DNA of 64,000 bases from JBGUVL01 sp964370395 (lineage in GTDB: Bacteria > Bacillota_I > Bacilli_A > Erysipelotrichales > Erysipelotrichaceae), in NCBI GenBank assembly GCA_964370395.1, contig CAYJIZ010000003.1, positions 1 to 64,000 of the forward strand, read 5' to 3'. The number at the start of each line of letters is the position of its first letter. Positions within the stretch are counted from its first letter, which is position 1. Shown piece by piece: positions 44,898 through 53,377 of this stretch. The notes under the pieces are model-generated. The model searched no databases, was not told the origin of the DNA, and saw only the letters and a program-made list of their open reading frames with translations. The position numbers and the translations under genes were made by a program.

Positions 44898-46799
44898 TTA
44901 TACAACAACCGTTAGTAAGTCGTCTAACGATTTGATTTGTTCTTCTCTTGTTTCCACAACATCCAAATACGATGCAGTATTAGTAATTACTACTGGTGTT
45001 TGCAAAGAGAACCCCGCTTCACGAATTAACTGTTGATCAAATGTTAATAGTTTTTGACCCACTTTCACTTCGTCTCCTTGTTTGATAAACGCTTCAAATC
45101 CTTTTCCTTCTAATTGTACTGTATCCAAACCTACATGAATTAATACCTCGACACCGTCTTTTGAAGTGATACCAATCGCATGTAACGTTGGAAATAACGT
45201 AGTTACAACACCATCTACTGGTGCCACAACTTCTCCCTCTTGTGGTTCAATCGCAACTCCTTTTCCTAACACACCAGAAGCAAATGCGGCATCTTGAATG
45301 TTAGCCAAAGTGATGACATTCCCCTTCATAGGACTTTTAATACGTAATGAGTTTACTAAATTTGTTGCATTATTTGTTGTTTCTTCTTCTATGACTTCCG
45401 CCTTTTTTTCTTTAAACAATACTAACGTTAACACAAAAGCGATGATCATCGTAATAATCACACCAACCACTGCGACAATTAAGTTATTCATCGATCCATC
45501 AGGCTCGATCATCGCTGGGAATTCAAAAATTCCCATTCCTCCCATTGAGAACTTACGGAAGTTAAACAAACCATAGAAACCACCACCGATACATCCAGCA
45601 ATACAACTAATGATAAACGGTTTTTTAAGTGGTAGTAAAATACCATAAATAGCAGGTTCTGTCACTCCGAAAATTCCCGAAATAAAGTTTGGCAAACACA
45701 TTTCTTTTAACTTCTTATCTTTCGTTTTTAAGAAGATTGCTAATACGACTGCTGAGGTAGCAAAAGTACAAGCGAAGAATGGCATCATAACATTATCAAA
45801 TCCATTCGTAACAATATTATTAATATAAACTGGTATAAAGCCCCAGTGTAATCCGAAAATAACAAGAATTTGCCATGTTAATCCAACAAATGCTCCCGCT
45901 AACATCGGTGAGAAGTCACGAATTGAAATAACTGTTTCCGCAATAATGGTTGAACCAAATGTAGTTAAAGGCCCGATAATTAAAAATCCGATTGGCAATG
46001 CTACAAATAGTGTTAACATCGGTACAAAGAAGAATTTCACTAAATCAGGAACAAATTTCAATGCTACTTTTTCACATTTTGAAGCGAAATAAACAATGAA
46101 AATTGTCGGAACTACTGTTGAAGTGTAATCTAATGGAATTAATGGAATACCAAAGAAATCGACATACACTGGTGAAGCGAACATCGTTCCTTCAAACAAC
46201 GTATACAATGGTTGCATTCCCGCAGAGATTGTACTCGCTTGAATGCCTGGATAACACATAATCGCTCCTACAGCCAAACCGATCATCGGCTTTAAGCCAA
46301 ATTTCTTTGCTGCAGTATAACCTAAGAATAATGGTAAATAAGTAAACATCCCATTTCCAATTGCATCAATAACTAAATAACCACCACTTGTTTCGGCATA
46401 CAGACCTAATGTTACAAATAGAACATTCAATCCTTTTACCATCCCACAAGCAGCCATAATTCCTAAAATAGGTTGAAAAATTCCAGAAATGATATCAACA
46501 AATCGATCTAGTGGTTTTCCACTCACCTTCTCTACTTCACTCACTTCTTCCAAATTTAATAATGGCATAACTTCATTAAAAACATCTGCAACATGGTTAC
46601 CAATCACTACTTGGTATTGTCCACCACTCTTCATGACTGTTACTACGCCTTCATTCGCATTTAATGTAGCATCATCCGCTTTGCTTTCATCTTTTAATTT
46701 AAAGCGTAAACGCGTAATACAATGGCTTAATGAAACCACGTTTTCTTTTCCTCCAATTAAGGATACAATATCTTTTGCTAATTGTTCATATTTTCTCAT
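44898..46799 (-). CDS. bglP: beta-glucoside PTS enzyme IIBCA
   Basis: 633 residues. The IIB domain (about 1-85) has the phospho-cysteine in LSHCITRLRFK near residue 26. The IIC membrane domain spans about 105-470, with LDRFVDIISGIFQPIL and GFIPVYINNI. The IIA domain (about 490-633) has the phospho-histidine H555 in LIHVGLDTVQLEG. The sugar is phosphorylated on import and passed to the GH1 enzyme. A RAT-like element (46840-46867) precedes it, linking it to the LicT/BglG regulator upstream. Confidence 0.94.
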   Translation of the reverse strand: MRKYEQLAKDIVSLIGGKENVVSLSHCITRLRFKLKDESKADDATLNANEGVVTVMKSGGQYQVVIGNHVADVFNEVMPLLNLEEVSEVEKVSGKPLDRFVDIISGIFQPILGIMAACGMVKGLNVLFVTLGLYAETSGGYLVIDAIGNGMFTYLPLFLGYTAAKKFGLKPMIGLAVGAIMCYPGIQASTISAGMQPLYTLFEGTMFASPVYVDFFGIPLIPLDYTSTVVPTIFIVYFASKCEKVALKFVPDLVKFFFVPMLTLFVALPIGFLIIGPLTTFGSTIIAETVISIRDFSPMLAGAFVGLTWQILVIFGLHWGFIPVYINNIVTNGFDNVMMPFFACTFATSAVVLAIFLKTKDKKLKEMCLPNFISGIFGVTEPAIYGILLPLKKPFIISCIAGCIGGGFYGLFNFRKFSMGGMGIFEFPAMIEPDGSMNNLIVAVVGVIITMIIAFVLTLVLFKEKKAEVIEEETTNNATNLVNSLRIKSPMKGNVITLANIQDAAFASGVLGKGVAIEPQEGEVVAPVDGVVTTLFPTLHAIGITSKDGVEVLIHVGLDTVQLEGKGFEAFIKQGDEVKVGQKLLTFDQQLIREAGFSLQTPVVITNTASYLDVVETREEQIKSLDDLLTVVV

Positions 46800-46839
46800 A
46801 TTATTTTCCTCCGTCTTTCTTTATGAATATGAATGATGA

Positions 46840-46867
46840 AGGTCAAGCCAACTTAATGTAACTATCC
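46840..46867 (-). promoter_or_regulatory. RAT-like antiterminator site before bglP
   Basis: On the minus strand GGATAGTTAC (46867) through GGCTTGACCT (46840) fits the ribonucleic antiterminator pattern GGAT-GTTAC...GGC-ACCT bound by LicT/BglG proteins. No intrinsic terminator with a T tract follows. The element instead ends CCTTC, which can pair (one G-T wobble) with GGAGG at the bglP ribosome site. Control may therefore act on translation. Confidence 0.6.
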
Positions 46868-46913
46868 AAAATTGTATTGTCGATAGGTATTCCCCCTTTC
46901 TTTCTATTACTCA

Positions 46914-47753
46914 TTACTTAGAAACCGCTACGATTCTAGCAATGTGAATACACAAATATAATATTTCCTCTTCATTAAGTTCATACTGGTACTTTATTTT
47001 AATAAACTCTGTAATTTTATTGACACAAACATAGGCATCTTTGTATTTTAAAGAAATCATTTCAAGCAAGCCATCAACATCTTGATTAGCGTAGATCGTA
47101 TTAGAGAACAACCGTTCTGCAAAGAACTTTAAATGTGTAATAAAGCGATAATAATAAATCGATTCCGTATCGATGGCAATCGCAAAGTGAACTCTAATAA
47201 TTTTTTCAATTTCTTGCATCAATGTCGTTACTTCTTTTACTGTTTTCTTGTATAAATTCAGTTGTGAATTAACAATATGCAAGGCGATAAACCCTGCTTC
47301 ATCTTCTGTTAACTCTACACCAAACTGTTCTTTGATTAACTGCAAAGCAAACATACCAACAGAGAATTCATCTCGATAAAATTTCTTAATATCCCAAAGC
47401 ATGACATTACTCACATCAATGCCTTCTTTTTTTCGTTCTACTGCCATATGAATATGATCACATAACGCAATGATTGCAGTATCGTTAATTTGATTATCAA
47501 TGCGAATTCGCGCATAATCTAAGATTTCCATTGCCAAACGGATAAACTCTATTGGCATATCATTTAAAATGTCAGCTAACCCATGGTACATCGTTTCATT
47601 TAGACTGAATACTTTTTCCACTTTACTCTCATCAATCGCTTCCCCATTCACGATTTGAAACCCCAAACCACAACCGATACAAATTTTTTCATTATGATTG
47701 TCATCTTCAACGATTACGGCATTATTATTCAATCTTTTCTTATAATACAACAT
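46914..47753 (-). CDS. BglG/LicT-family transcription antiterminator
   Basis: 279 residues. The N-terminal RNA-binding domain (about 1-55) is followed by two PTS regulation domains (PRD1 about 65-170, PRD2 about 175-275) with conserved histidines, for example DHIHMAVERKK near 100 and ALHIVNSQL near 160. Phosphorylation by PTS proteins sets activity. It binds RAT hairpins and prevents termination when beta-glucosides are being transported. It is first in the regulator-PTS-GH1 transcript, preceded by its own RAT/terminator. Confidence 0.92.
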   Translation of the reverse strand: MLYYKKRLNNNAVIVEDDNHNEKICIGCGLGFQIVNGEAIDESKVEKVFSLNETMYHGLADILNDMPIEFIRLAMEILDYARIRIDNQINDTAIIALCDHIHMAVERKKEGIDVSNVMLWDIKKFYRDEFSVGMFALQLIKEQFGVELTEDEAGFIALHIVNSQLNLYKKTVKEVTTLMQEIEKIIRVHFAIAIDTESIYYYRFITHLKFFAERLFSNTIYANQDVDGLLEMISLKYKDAYVCVNKITEFIKIKYQYELNEEEILYLCIHIARIVAVSK

Positions 47754-47778
47754 ACAATCTCCCTTCTAAACAAATAAA

Positions 47779-47832
47779 ACCTGCAATTATGAACGTACAC
47801 AAAAAACGGGTAACATTTCATCTATTGCAGGT
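47779..47832 (-). terminator. RAT-controlled terminator before antiterminator gene
   Basis: Minus-strand ACCTGCAAT (47832-47824) pairs with ATTGCAGGT (47787-47779) followed by TTTATTTGTTT. ACCT is shared with the RAT, so binding of the LicT-type protein and the terminator exclude each other. Confidence 0.88.
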
Positions 47833-47859
47833 CGAGCTTGTTTATCACAATAACTATCC
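47829..47859 (-). promoter_or_regulatory. RAT antiterminator site before antiterminator gene
   Basis: The minus strand reads GGATAGTTATTG (47859) to CAAGCTCGACCT (47829), the ribonucleic antiterminator pattern for BglG/LicT. It overlaps the 5' arm of the terminator at 47779-47832, giving autoregulated expression of the operon. Confidence 0.85.
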
Positions 47860-47934
47860 TTCTTTTCTATAAATTATCATAGTAATTTAAAAAGTGCAAT
47901 ATTTTTTACAAATTTAGTAAATAAAAAAGAAAAA

Positions 47935-47954
47935 AACTGACATTTCTGTCAGTT
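47935..47954 (-). terminator. terminator of tRNA-Ala
   Basis: Minus-strand AACTGACA-GAAA-TGTCAGTT followed by a TTTTTCTTTTTT tract just after the tRNA. Confidence 0.9.
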
Positions 47955-47965
47955 TACAAGCAAAA

Positions 47966-48041
47966 TGGTGGAGCTTAGCGGGATCGAACCGCTGACCTCC
48001 TGCGTGCAAGGCAGGCGCTCTCCCAGCTGAGCTAAAACCCC
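47966..48041 (-). tRNA. tRNA-Ala (anticodon TGC)
   Basis: 76 bases with GGGGTTTTAGCTCAGCTGGGAGAGCGCCTG at the 5' side, in which the anticodon loop CTTGCAC gives TGC. T-loop GGTTCGATCCC and encoded CCA are present. The acceptor stem has one G-T pair. Confidence 0.97.
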
Positions 48042-48087
48042 ATGATTTGCTCATTTATAGTATCATTATTCAGGCCATGTGTCAATA

Positions 48088-48543
48088 CTATTTTATCGAT
48101 CCACATTGATAATATCCAAGAGCTTCTTTCAGTGCTACAACATCCTCAATATTTTCTAAATTTCCTTCACTTGCTAACGATAAAACATCATCATTCATAT
48201 CATATGTTTCGACATCAACAACCGTTTTCATATTAATTCTATTTTTCTTTTCTTCTTTAGATAAAGTGATGTCTACCCCACTCGCTTTTTTTGCTTCTTT
48301 ATATAATTTTTCATATTCTTTATAATATTCATCCAACGAAACATCTTTTAGCTCTTCCTCACTAAATTGTAGAAAACTCTCATTTTCAATTTTGATTACT
48401 GCTTTTTTATCATTGTAGATGTATTTCACTTGCGCACCTGCTTCTGTTGCATTTGTTTCCATCTTGCAAGTTACACTTTTTTCTTTGCTTCCACAGCCAC
48501 TTACCACTACTAACAACAAACACAGCAATCCCAATTTTTTCAT
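48088..48543 (-). CDS. YehR/DUF1307-like lipoprotein
   Basis: 151 residues. A lipoprotein signal ends at the lipobox VVSGC (Cys about residue 17), so the mature protein is anchored by Lgt and LspA. The mature part begins with a TCKMETNATEAGAQVKYIYNDKK stretch as in YehR-type DUF1307 lipoproteins, has a lysine/glutamate-rich helix (about 70-105) and ends CGSIK. A longer frame exists, but the ATG after GAAGGTG at 48543 gives a proper signal peptide. Function unknown. Confidence 0.8.
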   Translation of the reverse strand: MKKLGLLCLLLVVVSGCGSKEKSVTCKMETNATEAGAQVKYIYNDKKAVIKIENESFLQFSEEELKDVSLDEYYKEYEKLYKEAKKASGVDITLSKEEKKNRINMKTVVDVETYDMNDDVLSLASEGNLENIEDVVALKEALGYYQCGSIK

Positions 48544-48593
48544 GATGACACCTTCGCTTTCGTTTCTATTATAGCATACCAAAACAAAAAAAC

Positions 48594-48613
48594 AGGTGAA
48601 CATTTGTTCACCT
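48594..48613 (-). terminator. terminator of nfnSL
   Basis: AGGTGAACA/TGTTCACCT hairpin followed on the minus strand by GTTTTTTTG, right after the NfnL stop codon. Confidence 0.88.
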
Positions 48614-48620
48614 ATTTTCA

Positions 48621-50006
48621 TTATTTATTTTGAATGTATTCATCCATTGCTGCAGCTGCTGTTTTACCAGCACCCATCGCTAAAATTACTGTGGCTGCAC
48701 CAGTTACCGCATCTCCACCAGCATAAACACCTTCACGTGTTGTTTTACCGCTCTCATCCGCAATTAGACATCCCCATTTGTTTGTTTCTAATCCTTCTGT
48801 TGTAGAACGGATCAATGGATTTGGTGACGTACCAATTGACATAATCATACAATCAACATCCAATACGAAGTTACTTCCTTCTTTTACTACTGGTCTTCTT
48901 CTTCCAGAGTCATCCGGTTCTCCTAATTCCATTTCAACACATTCCATACCGATAATGTTTCCATTGTCGTCCCCAAGCATTCTTACTGGGTTTGTCAATG
49001 TTTTAAAGATGATACCTTCTTCTTCTGCATGTTCCACTTCTTCTGCACGTGCAGGTAATTCTTCCATACCACGACGATAAACAATGTATACTTCGTCTAC
49101 TCCTAAACGTTTTGCACATCTAGCAGCATCCATCGCTACATTTCCACCACCGACAATCGCAGCTTTTTTCGCTTTGAATATAGGTGTATCAACGCCTTCT
49201 TGGTAAGCTTTCATTAAATTGAAACGTGTTAAAAATTCATTTGCTGAGAATACACCTTTTAAGTTTTCTCCAGGTAAATTCATAAAGTTAGGCAATCCTG
49301 CTCCACTTCCAATAAAAACAGCTTCATAACCCATTTCAAATAATTCGTCTACTTCTAACACTTTACCAATTACCATATTGGTTTCTACTTTTACACCAAG
49401 TGCTTTTAATCCATCAATTTCTTTTTGAACAATCGCTTTTGGTAGACGGAATTCAGGAATTCCATATACTAACACTCCACCTGCATAATGAAGCGCTTCA
49501 AACACAGTAACGTCATACCCTTTGTTTGCCAAATCCCCTGCACAAGTTAATCCTGCAGGACCTGCTCCAACAATCGCAACTTTATGGTTATTTGGTGTCG
49601 GTTTCACAACTTCGTCTTTTCCATGTTCCATGTGGTAATCTGCAACAAAACGTTCCAAACGTCCAATTGCTACCGCTTCGTGTTTAATTCCACGAACACA
49701 TTTTGCTTCACATTGTGTTTCTTGCGGACATACACGTCCACATACCGCTGGTAAAGAACTTGTTTCTTTGATAATTTGGTATGCTTCTTCTAACTTATCC
49801 TCTTTGATTTTCGCAATAAAATCAGGGATATTTACAGCTACAGGACATCCAGCAATACAAGGTTTATGCAAACATTGTAAACATCTTTCAGCCTCTTCTT
49901 TTGCTTGTTCTAAGGTATAACCTAGTGCTACCTCTGCAAAGTTCTTGTTTCTTACATTTGCATCTTGCACTGGCATTTCTACTTTATTAGGAGCCATATT
50001 CGGCAT
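48621..50006 (-). CDS. NfnB/NfnL subunit, NADP-dependent electron-bifurcating oxidoreductase
   Basis: 461 residues. An N-terminal 4Fe-4S region has CLQCLHKPCIAGC and CGRVCPQETQC motifs. The FAD domain starts VAIVGAGPAGL near residue 148 and an NADPH domain AAIVGGGNVAMDAARC near 285. The C-terminal FAD block is AGGDAVTGAATVILAMGAGKTAA. With the partner 1 base upstream this is the NADH-dependent reduced ferredoxin:NADP oxidoreductase (NfnAB), often misnamed glutamate synthase small subunit. A longer frame exists, but AAGGAGGTGGC precedes the ATG at 50006. Confidence 0.9.
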   Translation of the reverse strand: MPNMAPNKVEMPVQDANVRNKNFAEVALGYTLEQAKEEAERCLQCLHKPCIAGCPVAVNIPDFIAKIKEDKLEEAYQIIKETSSLPAVCGRVCPQETQCEAKCVRGIKHEAVAIGRLERFVADYHMEHGKDEVVKPTPNNHKVAIVGAGPAGLTCAGDLANKGYDVTVFEALHYAGGVLVYGIPEFRLPKAIVQKEIDGLKALGVKVETNMVIGKVLEVDELFEMGYEAVFIGSGAGLPNFMNLPGENLKGVFSANEFLTRFNLMKAYQEGVDTPIFKAKKAAIVGGGNVAMDAARCAKRLGVDEVYIVYRRGMEELPARAEEVEHAEEEGIIFKTLTNPVRMLGDDNGNIIGMECVEMELGEPDDSGRRRPVVKEGSNFVLDVDCMIMSIGTSPNPLIRSTTEGLETNKWGCLIADESGKTTREGVYAGGDAVTGAATVILAMGAGKTAAAAMDEYIQNK

Positions 50007-50007
50007 A

Positions 50008-50850
50008 TTAAGCCACCTCCTTGTGGAATAAATTACAATCTTCTTCTCTTGCATCCGCTTCAAAATCAGCGTATTGTCTACTTCTTGACATCGCTTCATC
50101 AAAGTCTACTTCGTGACCATCAAAGTCAGGTCCATCCACACATGCAAATTTCATTTTACCACCAACACTTAGTCGGCATCCACCACACATACCTGTTCCA
50201 TCAATCATAATTGGATTCATACTAACTACTGTTTTCACATTGTATTTTTTTGTTACTTCAGCAACAAATTTCATCATAATTAATGGTCCAATGGCGATTA
50301 CTTCATCAAAAGTTTCCCCATTTTTCAGTAAGTCTTCTAATACATTAGTAACAAGTGCTTTTTGTCCAGCACTTCCATCGTCACTCACTAAGAACAAACG
50401 ATCAGAAACAGCATTGAATTCATCTTGTAAAATAACCAAATCTTTGTTTCTAAATCCAGTAATACATGTTACCTCTGTTCCATTTTCATGCAATCCTTTT
50501 GCTGTTGGGTAAGCAATCGCACAACCAACACCTCCACCGATTACACAAACTTTTTTCATATCAGTAATATGAGATGGTTGTCCAAGTGGACCAACGAAAT
50601 CTAACACCTCATCGTTTACACGTAAGTTATTTAACACTTGAGTTGTTTTTCCAACGATTTGGAAAATAATAGTGATCGTTCCTTTTTCACGATCGTAATC
50701 AGCAATCGTTAAAGGAATACGTTCCCCTAAATCATGCGCACGGATAATGACAAATTGCCCTGGCTGTGCTTTTTTTGCAACCAATGGCGCTTCAATTACT
50801 AGCTTCGTAACTGTTGGGTTTAATTCTTCTCTTTCTACTACCTTAAACAT
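50008..50850 (-). CDS. NfnA/NfnS subunit, ferredoxin-NADP oxidoreductase
   Basis: 280 residues. An N-terminal FAD-binding barrel (about 1-100; GERIPLTIADYD near residue 40) and an NAD domain (VCVIGGGVGCAIAYPTAKGL near 103) precede a C-terminal 2Fe-2S binding region with cysteines in MCGGCRLSVGGKMKFACVDGPDFDG. Together with NfnL it would couple NADH and reduced ferredoxin to 2 NADPH. This pair is frequent in anaerobes that ferment via ferredoxin. Confidence 0.92.
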   Translation of the reverse strand: MFKVVEREELNPTVTKLVIEAPLVAKKAQPGQFVIIRAHDLGERIPLTIADYDREKGTITIIFQIVGKTTQVLNNLRVNDEVLDFVGPLGQPSHITDMKKVCVIGGGVGCAIAYPTAKGLHENGTEVTCITGFRNKDLVILQDEFNAVSDRLFLVSDDGSAGQKALVTNVLEDLLKNGETFDEVIAIGPLIMMKFVAEVTKKYNVKTVVSMNPIMIDGTGMCGGCRLSVGGKMKFACVDGPDFDGHEVDFDEAMSRSRQYADFEADAREEDCNLFHKEVA

Positions 50851-50914
50851 TACTACTCCTTTCGAATGAAATTACATTCACATTATAATAATTGTACCTC
50901 TTACACAAAGAAAA

Positions 50915-50937
50915 GAAAACCACTTTTCGTGATTTTC
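50915..50937 (-). terminator. terminator of serCA
   Basis: Minus-strand GAAAATCAC-GAAAA-GTGGTTTTC followed by TTTTC, about 10 bases after the serA stop codon. Confidence 0.82.
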
Positions 50938-50946
50938 TTACCTTTT

Positions 50947-52107
50947 TTACGCATATGTTTGAACTTTAAGAATGGCGTCAATTTTTTCCAATTGTTCAAC
51001 AACATCGCCCAATTCTTGAGAATCAACATCAACGATTGTGTAAGCATAATCATTTTTCGACTTATTTAGCATATTCGCGATATTTAAATTCGCTTGTGAA
51101 ACAACTTGAGAAATTTGCGCTAACATATTAGGAACATTTTTGTGGAAACAAGTAATACGTGCACCTTCTCCACGCTCTAATGTCACATTGGGCAAGTTCA
51201 CCGCATTTTCTACATTCCCATTTTCTAAATAGTCACGCATTTGTTTTACTGCCATTACAGCACAGTTTTCTTCTGATTCTGGCGTACTCGCCCCTAAGTG
51301 AGGCAAGCAAATGGCACCTTTTTGATGTAGAATGCGCTCACTTGGAAAGTCGCAAATATAATTTTGTACTTTCCCCTCATCTAATGCTTTGCACATCGCA
51401 TCTTCATCTACCAAACCACCACGAGCAAAGTTCAAGATGCGAACGCCATCTTTCATTTTAGCCAATGCCACAACATCAATCATATCCTTTGTTTCTTTGG
51501 TTTGTGGAACATGAATCGTAATATAATCACAATTGCGGTATACATCATCCAATGATTTTGTTAGTTTTACATTTCTAGATAATTGCCATGCAGAACGAAT
51601 ACTTAAGTAAGGATCGTATCCATACACTTCCATTCCTAAATGCAATGCTAAGTTAGCCACTTTGATACCAATGGCACCTAGACCAATGACACCAAGTGTT
51701 TTCCCTGCTAGTTCATTTCCTTTAAAGTTGCTCTTTTCCGCTTCTACTAATTCTGCAATTCCTTCTTTTTGCGTCAATGAATCAACCCAGTTAATTCCTT
51801 CATGGAAAGGTCTCGCACTCAAAAGCATTCCCGCAAGAACTAATTCTTTTACTGCATTGGCATTCGCCCCTGGAGTATTGAATACAACAATTCCTTTTTC
51901 GCTACATTTGTCAATTGGGATATTGTTAGTTCCAGCACCAGCTCTAGCAATTGCTTTCAAGTTTTCATTTAATTCAATATCATGTAATTTTGCACTACGA
52001 ACTAAAATACCATCTTCGTTTTGTACCTCTTCCCCAATCGTATATTCGTCTTCAAATAAATCCAAGCCTTTTTGAGAAAGTTTATTGTATAACTTTATTT
52101 TTTTCAT
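50947..52107 (-). CDS. serA: D-3-phosphoglycerate dehydrogenase
   Basis: 386 residues, first enzyme of serine synthesis. The NAD site GVIGLGAIGIKVANLALHLGMEVYGYDPYL lies near 142-170. The catalytic Arg is in FARGGLVDEDAM near 225 and the His/Glu pair in LPHLGASTPESEENCA near 270. A C-terminal ACT domain (about 315-386) starts ARITCFHKNVPNMLAQI and could bind serine. The intervening domain of long SerA is absent. It overlaps serC by 1 base. Confidence 0.94.
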   Translation of the reverse strand: MKKIKLYNKLSQKGLDLFEDEYTIGEEVQNEDGILVRSAKLHDIELNENLKAIARAGAGTNNIPIDKCSEKGIVVFNTPGANANAVKELVLAGMLLSARPFHEGINWVDSLTQKEGIAELVEAEKSNFKGNELAGKTLGVIGLGAIGIKVANLALHLGMEVYGYDPYLSIRSAWQLSRNVKLTKSLDDVYRNCDYITIHVPQTKETKDMIDVVALAKMKDGVRILNFARGGLVDEDAMCKALDEGKVQNYICDFPSERILHQKGAICLPHLGASTPESEENCAVMAVKQMRDYLENGNVENAVNLPNVTLERGEGARITCFHKNVPNMLAQISQVVSQANLNIANMLNKSKNDYAYTIVDVDSQELGDVVEQLEKIDAILKVQTYA

Positions 52108-53186
52108 TACGCGTTCTCCTCTTCAAATACTTTCATAAATGCAACTAATTTTTCAACCCCTTCTAAAGGCATAGCATTGTAAATTGATGCACGCATACCA
52201 CCAACAGAACGGTGTCCTTTTAAGTTCACAAACCCTAAAGCACCCGCTTCTTTAATGAATTTCGCATCCAGTGCTTCATCACCAGTAACAAAAGGAATAT
52301 TCATTAATGAACGATCTTCTTTTTGCACTGTTCCTTTGAACATTTTTGATTCATCTAAGAAATCATAAATTAAATTCGCTTTCTTTTCATTCAACGCTTT
52401 CATTTGTTCTAACCCACCAATTTGTTCTTGGATCCAAGTTAATACCAAATCACAAATATAAATGGAATACGTTGGTGGAGTATTAAACATACTTTCCGCA
52501 TCAACATGTGTTTTATAATCTAACATTGTCGGCATATCTTTAGGTGTTTCTTGCAATAGATCTTCACGAATAATCACTACCGTTAATCCTGCAGGCCCCA
52601 TGTTTTTTTGTGCTCCTGCAAAAATCACACCATATTTCTCAACATCAACTGGTTCACTCAGAATACAAGAAGACATATCCGATACAATAAAAGTATCTTT
52701 TACTTCTGGTAACTGTTTGTATTTTGTACCATAAATCGTATTGTTTTCACAAATGTACAAATAATCAATGTTATTTGGAATCTCGTAATCCTTTGGAATA
52801 TACGCGTAATTTTCATCTTCTGAGTTTGCTAATAAGACACACTCACCGTGTTTCTTTAACTCTTTCATCGCTTTTTTACTCCAAGCACCCGTATTAATTA
52901 AAGCCGCTCTTTTGTATTTGTTTAACAAGTTCAGTGGAACCATTGTAAACTGCATACTCGCTCCACCTTGTAAGAATAATACTTTATAGTTGTTTGGAAT
53001 TTTCATTAATTCACGTAAACGTTTTTCACAATCCTGGATAATAGCTAAGAAGTCCTTCGAGCGATGACTCATCTCCATTACCGATTGTCCGCTGTTTCCA
53101 TACTCCAGCATTTCTTTGGCTGCTGTTTCTAAAACCCATTGTGGTAACATTGATGGTCCAGCACTAAAGTTATAAACTCTACTCAT
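52107..53186 (-). CDS. serC: phosphoserine aminotransferase
   Basis: 359-residue PLP enzyme. N-terminal YNFSAGPSMLPQWVL, the YGNSGQSVMEMSHRS block, and the PLP lysine in FAGAQKNMGPAGL near residue 191 mark SerC. The C-terminal HRSVGGMRASIYNAMP binds phosphoserine. It makes phosphoserine from phosphohydroxypyruvate supplied by SerA, its operon partner. No SerB-type HAD phosphatase is adjacent; a PHP phosphatase is divergent to it. Confidence 0.96.
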   Translation of the reverse strand: MSRVYNFSAGPSMLPQWVLETAAKEMLEYGNSGQSVMEMSHRSKDFLAIIQDCEKRLRELMKIPNNYKVLFLQGGASMQFTMVPLNLLNKYKRAALINTGAWSKKAMKELKKHGECVLLANSEDENYAYIPKDYEIPNNIDYLYICENNTIYGTKYKQLPEVKDTFIVSDMSSCILSEPVDVEKYGVIFAGAQKNMGPAGLTVVIIREDLLQETPKDMPTMLDYKTHVDAESMFNTPPTYSIYICDLVLTWIQEQIGGLEQMKALNEKKANLIYDFLDESKMFKGTVQKEDRSLMNIPFVTGDEALDAKFIKEAGALGFVNLKGHRSVGGMRASIYNAMPLEGVEKLVAFMKVFEEENA

Positions 53187-53340
53187 ACTAATAATCCTCC
53201 TGTTTTTTGTAACTTGCTACTATCTTAACACCTTTTACATTTTGTTTCAATACCTTTGTAACAATTTTACATATTATTTTGTAATCTGTTTCAATGTGTA
53301 ATGTAACAAATTTTCATTTCTCTTTACTTTCCTCTCATTT
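53187..53340. promoter_or_regulatory. serC upstream region with recurring TGTAA(C/T) elements
   Basis: Between serC and the PHP gene TTTTTGTAAC, TTTGTAACA, TTTTGTAATC, GTGTAAT and ATGTAACAAA recur on the plus strand, several at about 18-30-base steps. They flank the serC -35 and lie upstream of the PHP gene promoter. A shared repressor or activator site is possible. I cannot name the factor. Confidence 0.4.
53222..53250 (-). promoter_or_regulatory. serC promoter
   Basis: Minus-strand TTGAAA (53250-53245), a 17-base spacer, TAAGAT (53227-53222). The ATG is about 36 bases further on. Confidence 0.65.
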
Positions 53341-53351
53341 CTCTCTATAAT
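53323..53351 (+). promoter_or_regulatory. promoter of PHP phosphatase gene
   Basis: TTTACT (53323-53328), a 17-base spacer and TATAAT (53346-53351), 26 bases before the ATG and ahead of GAGGTG. Confidence 0.65.
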
Positions 53352-53377
53352 AAGGATAAATAAAGAGGTGAAGAAAA

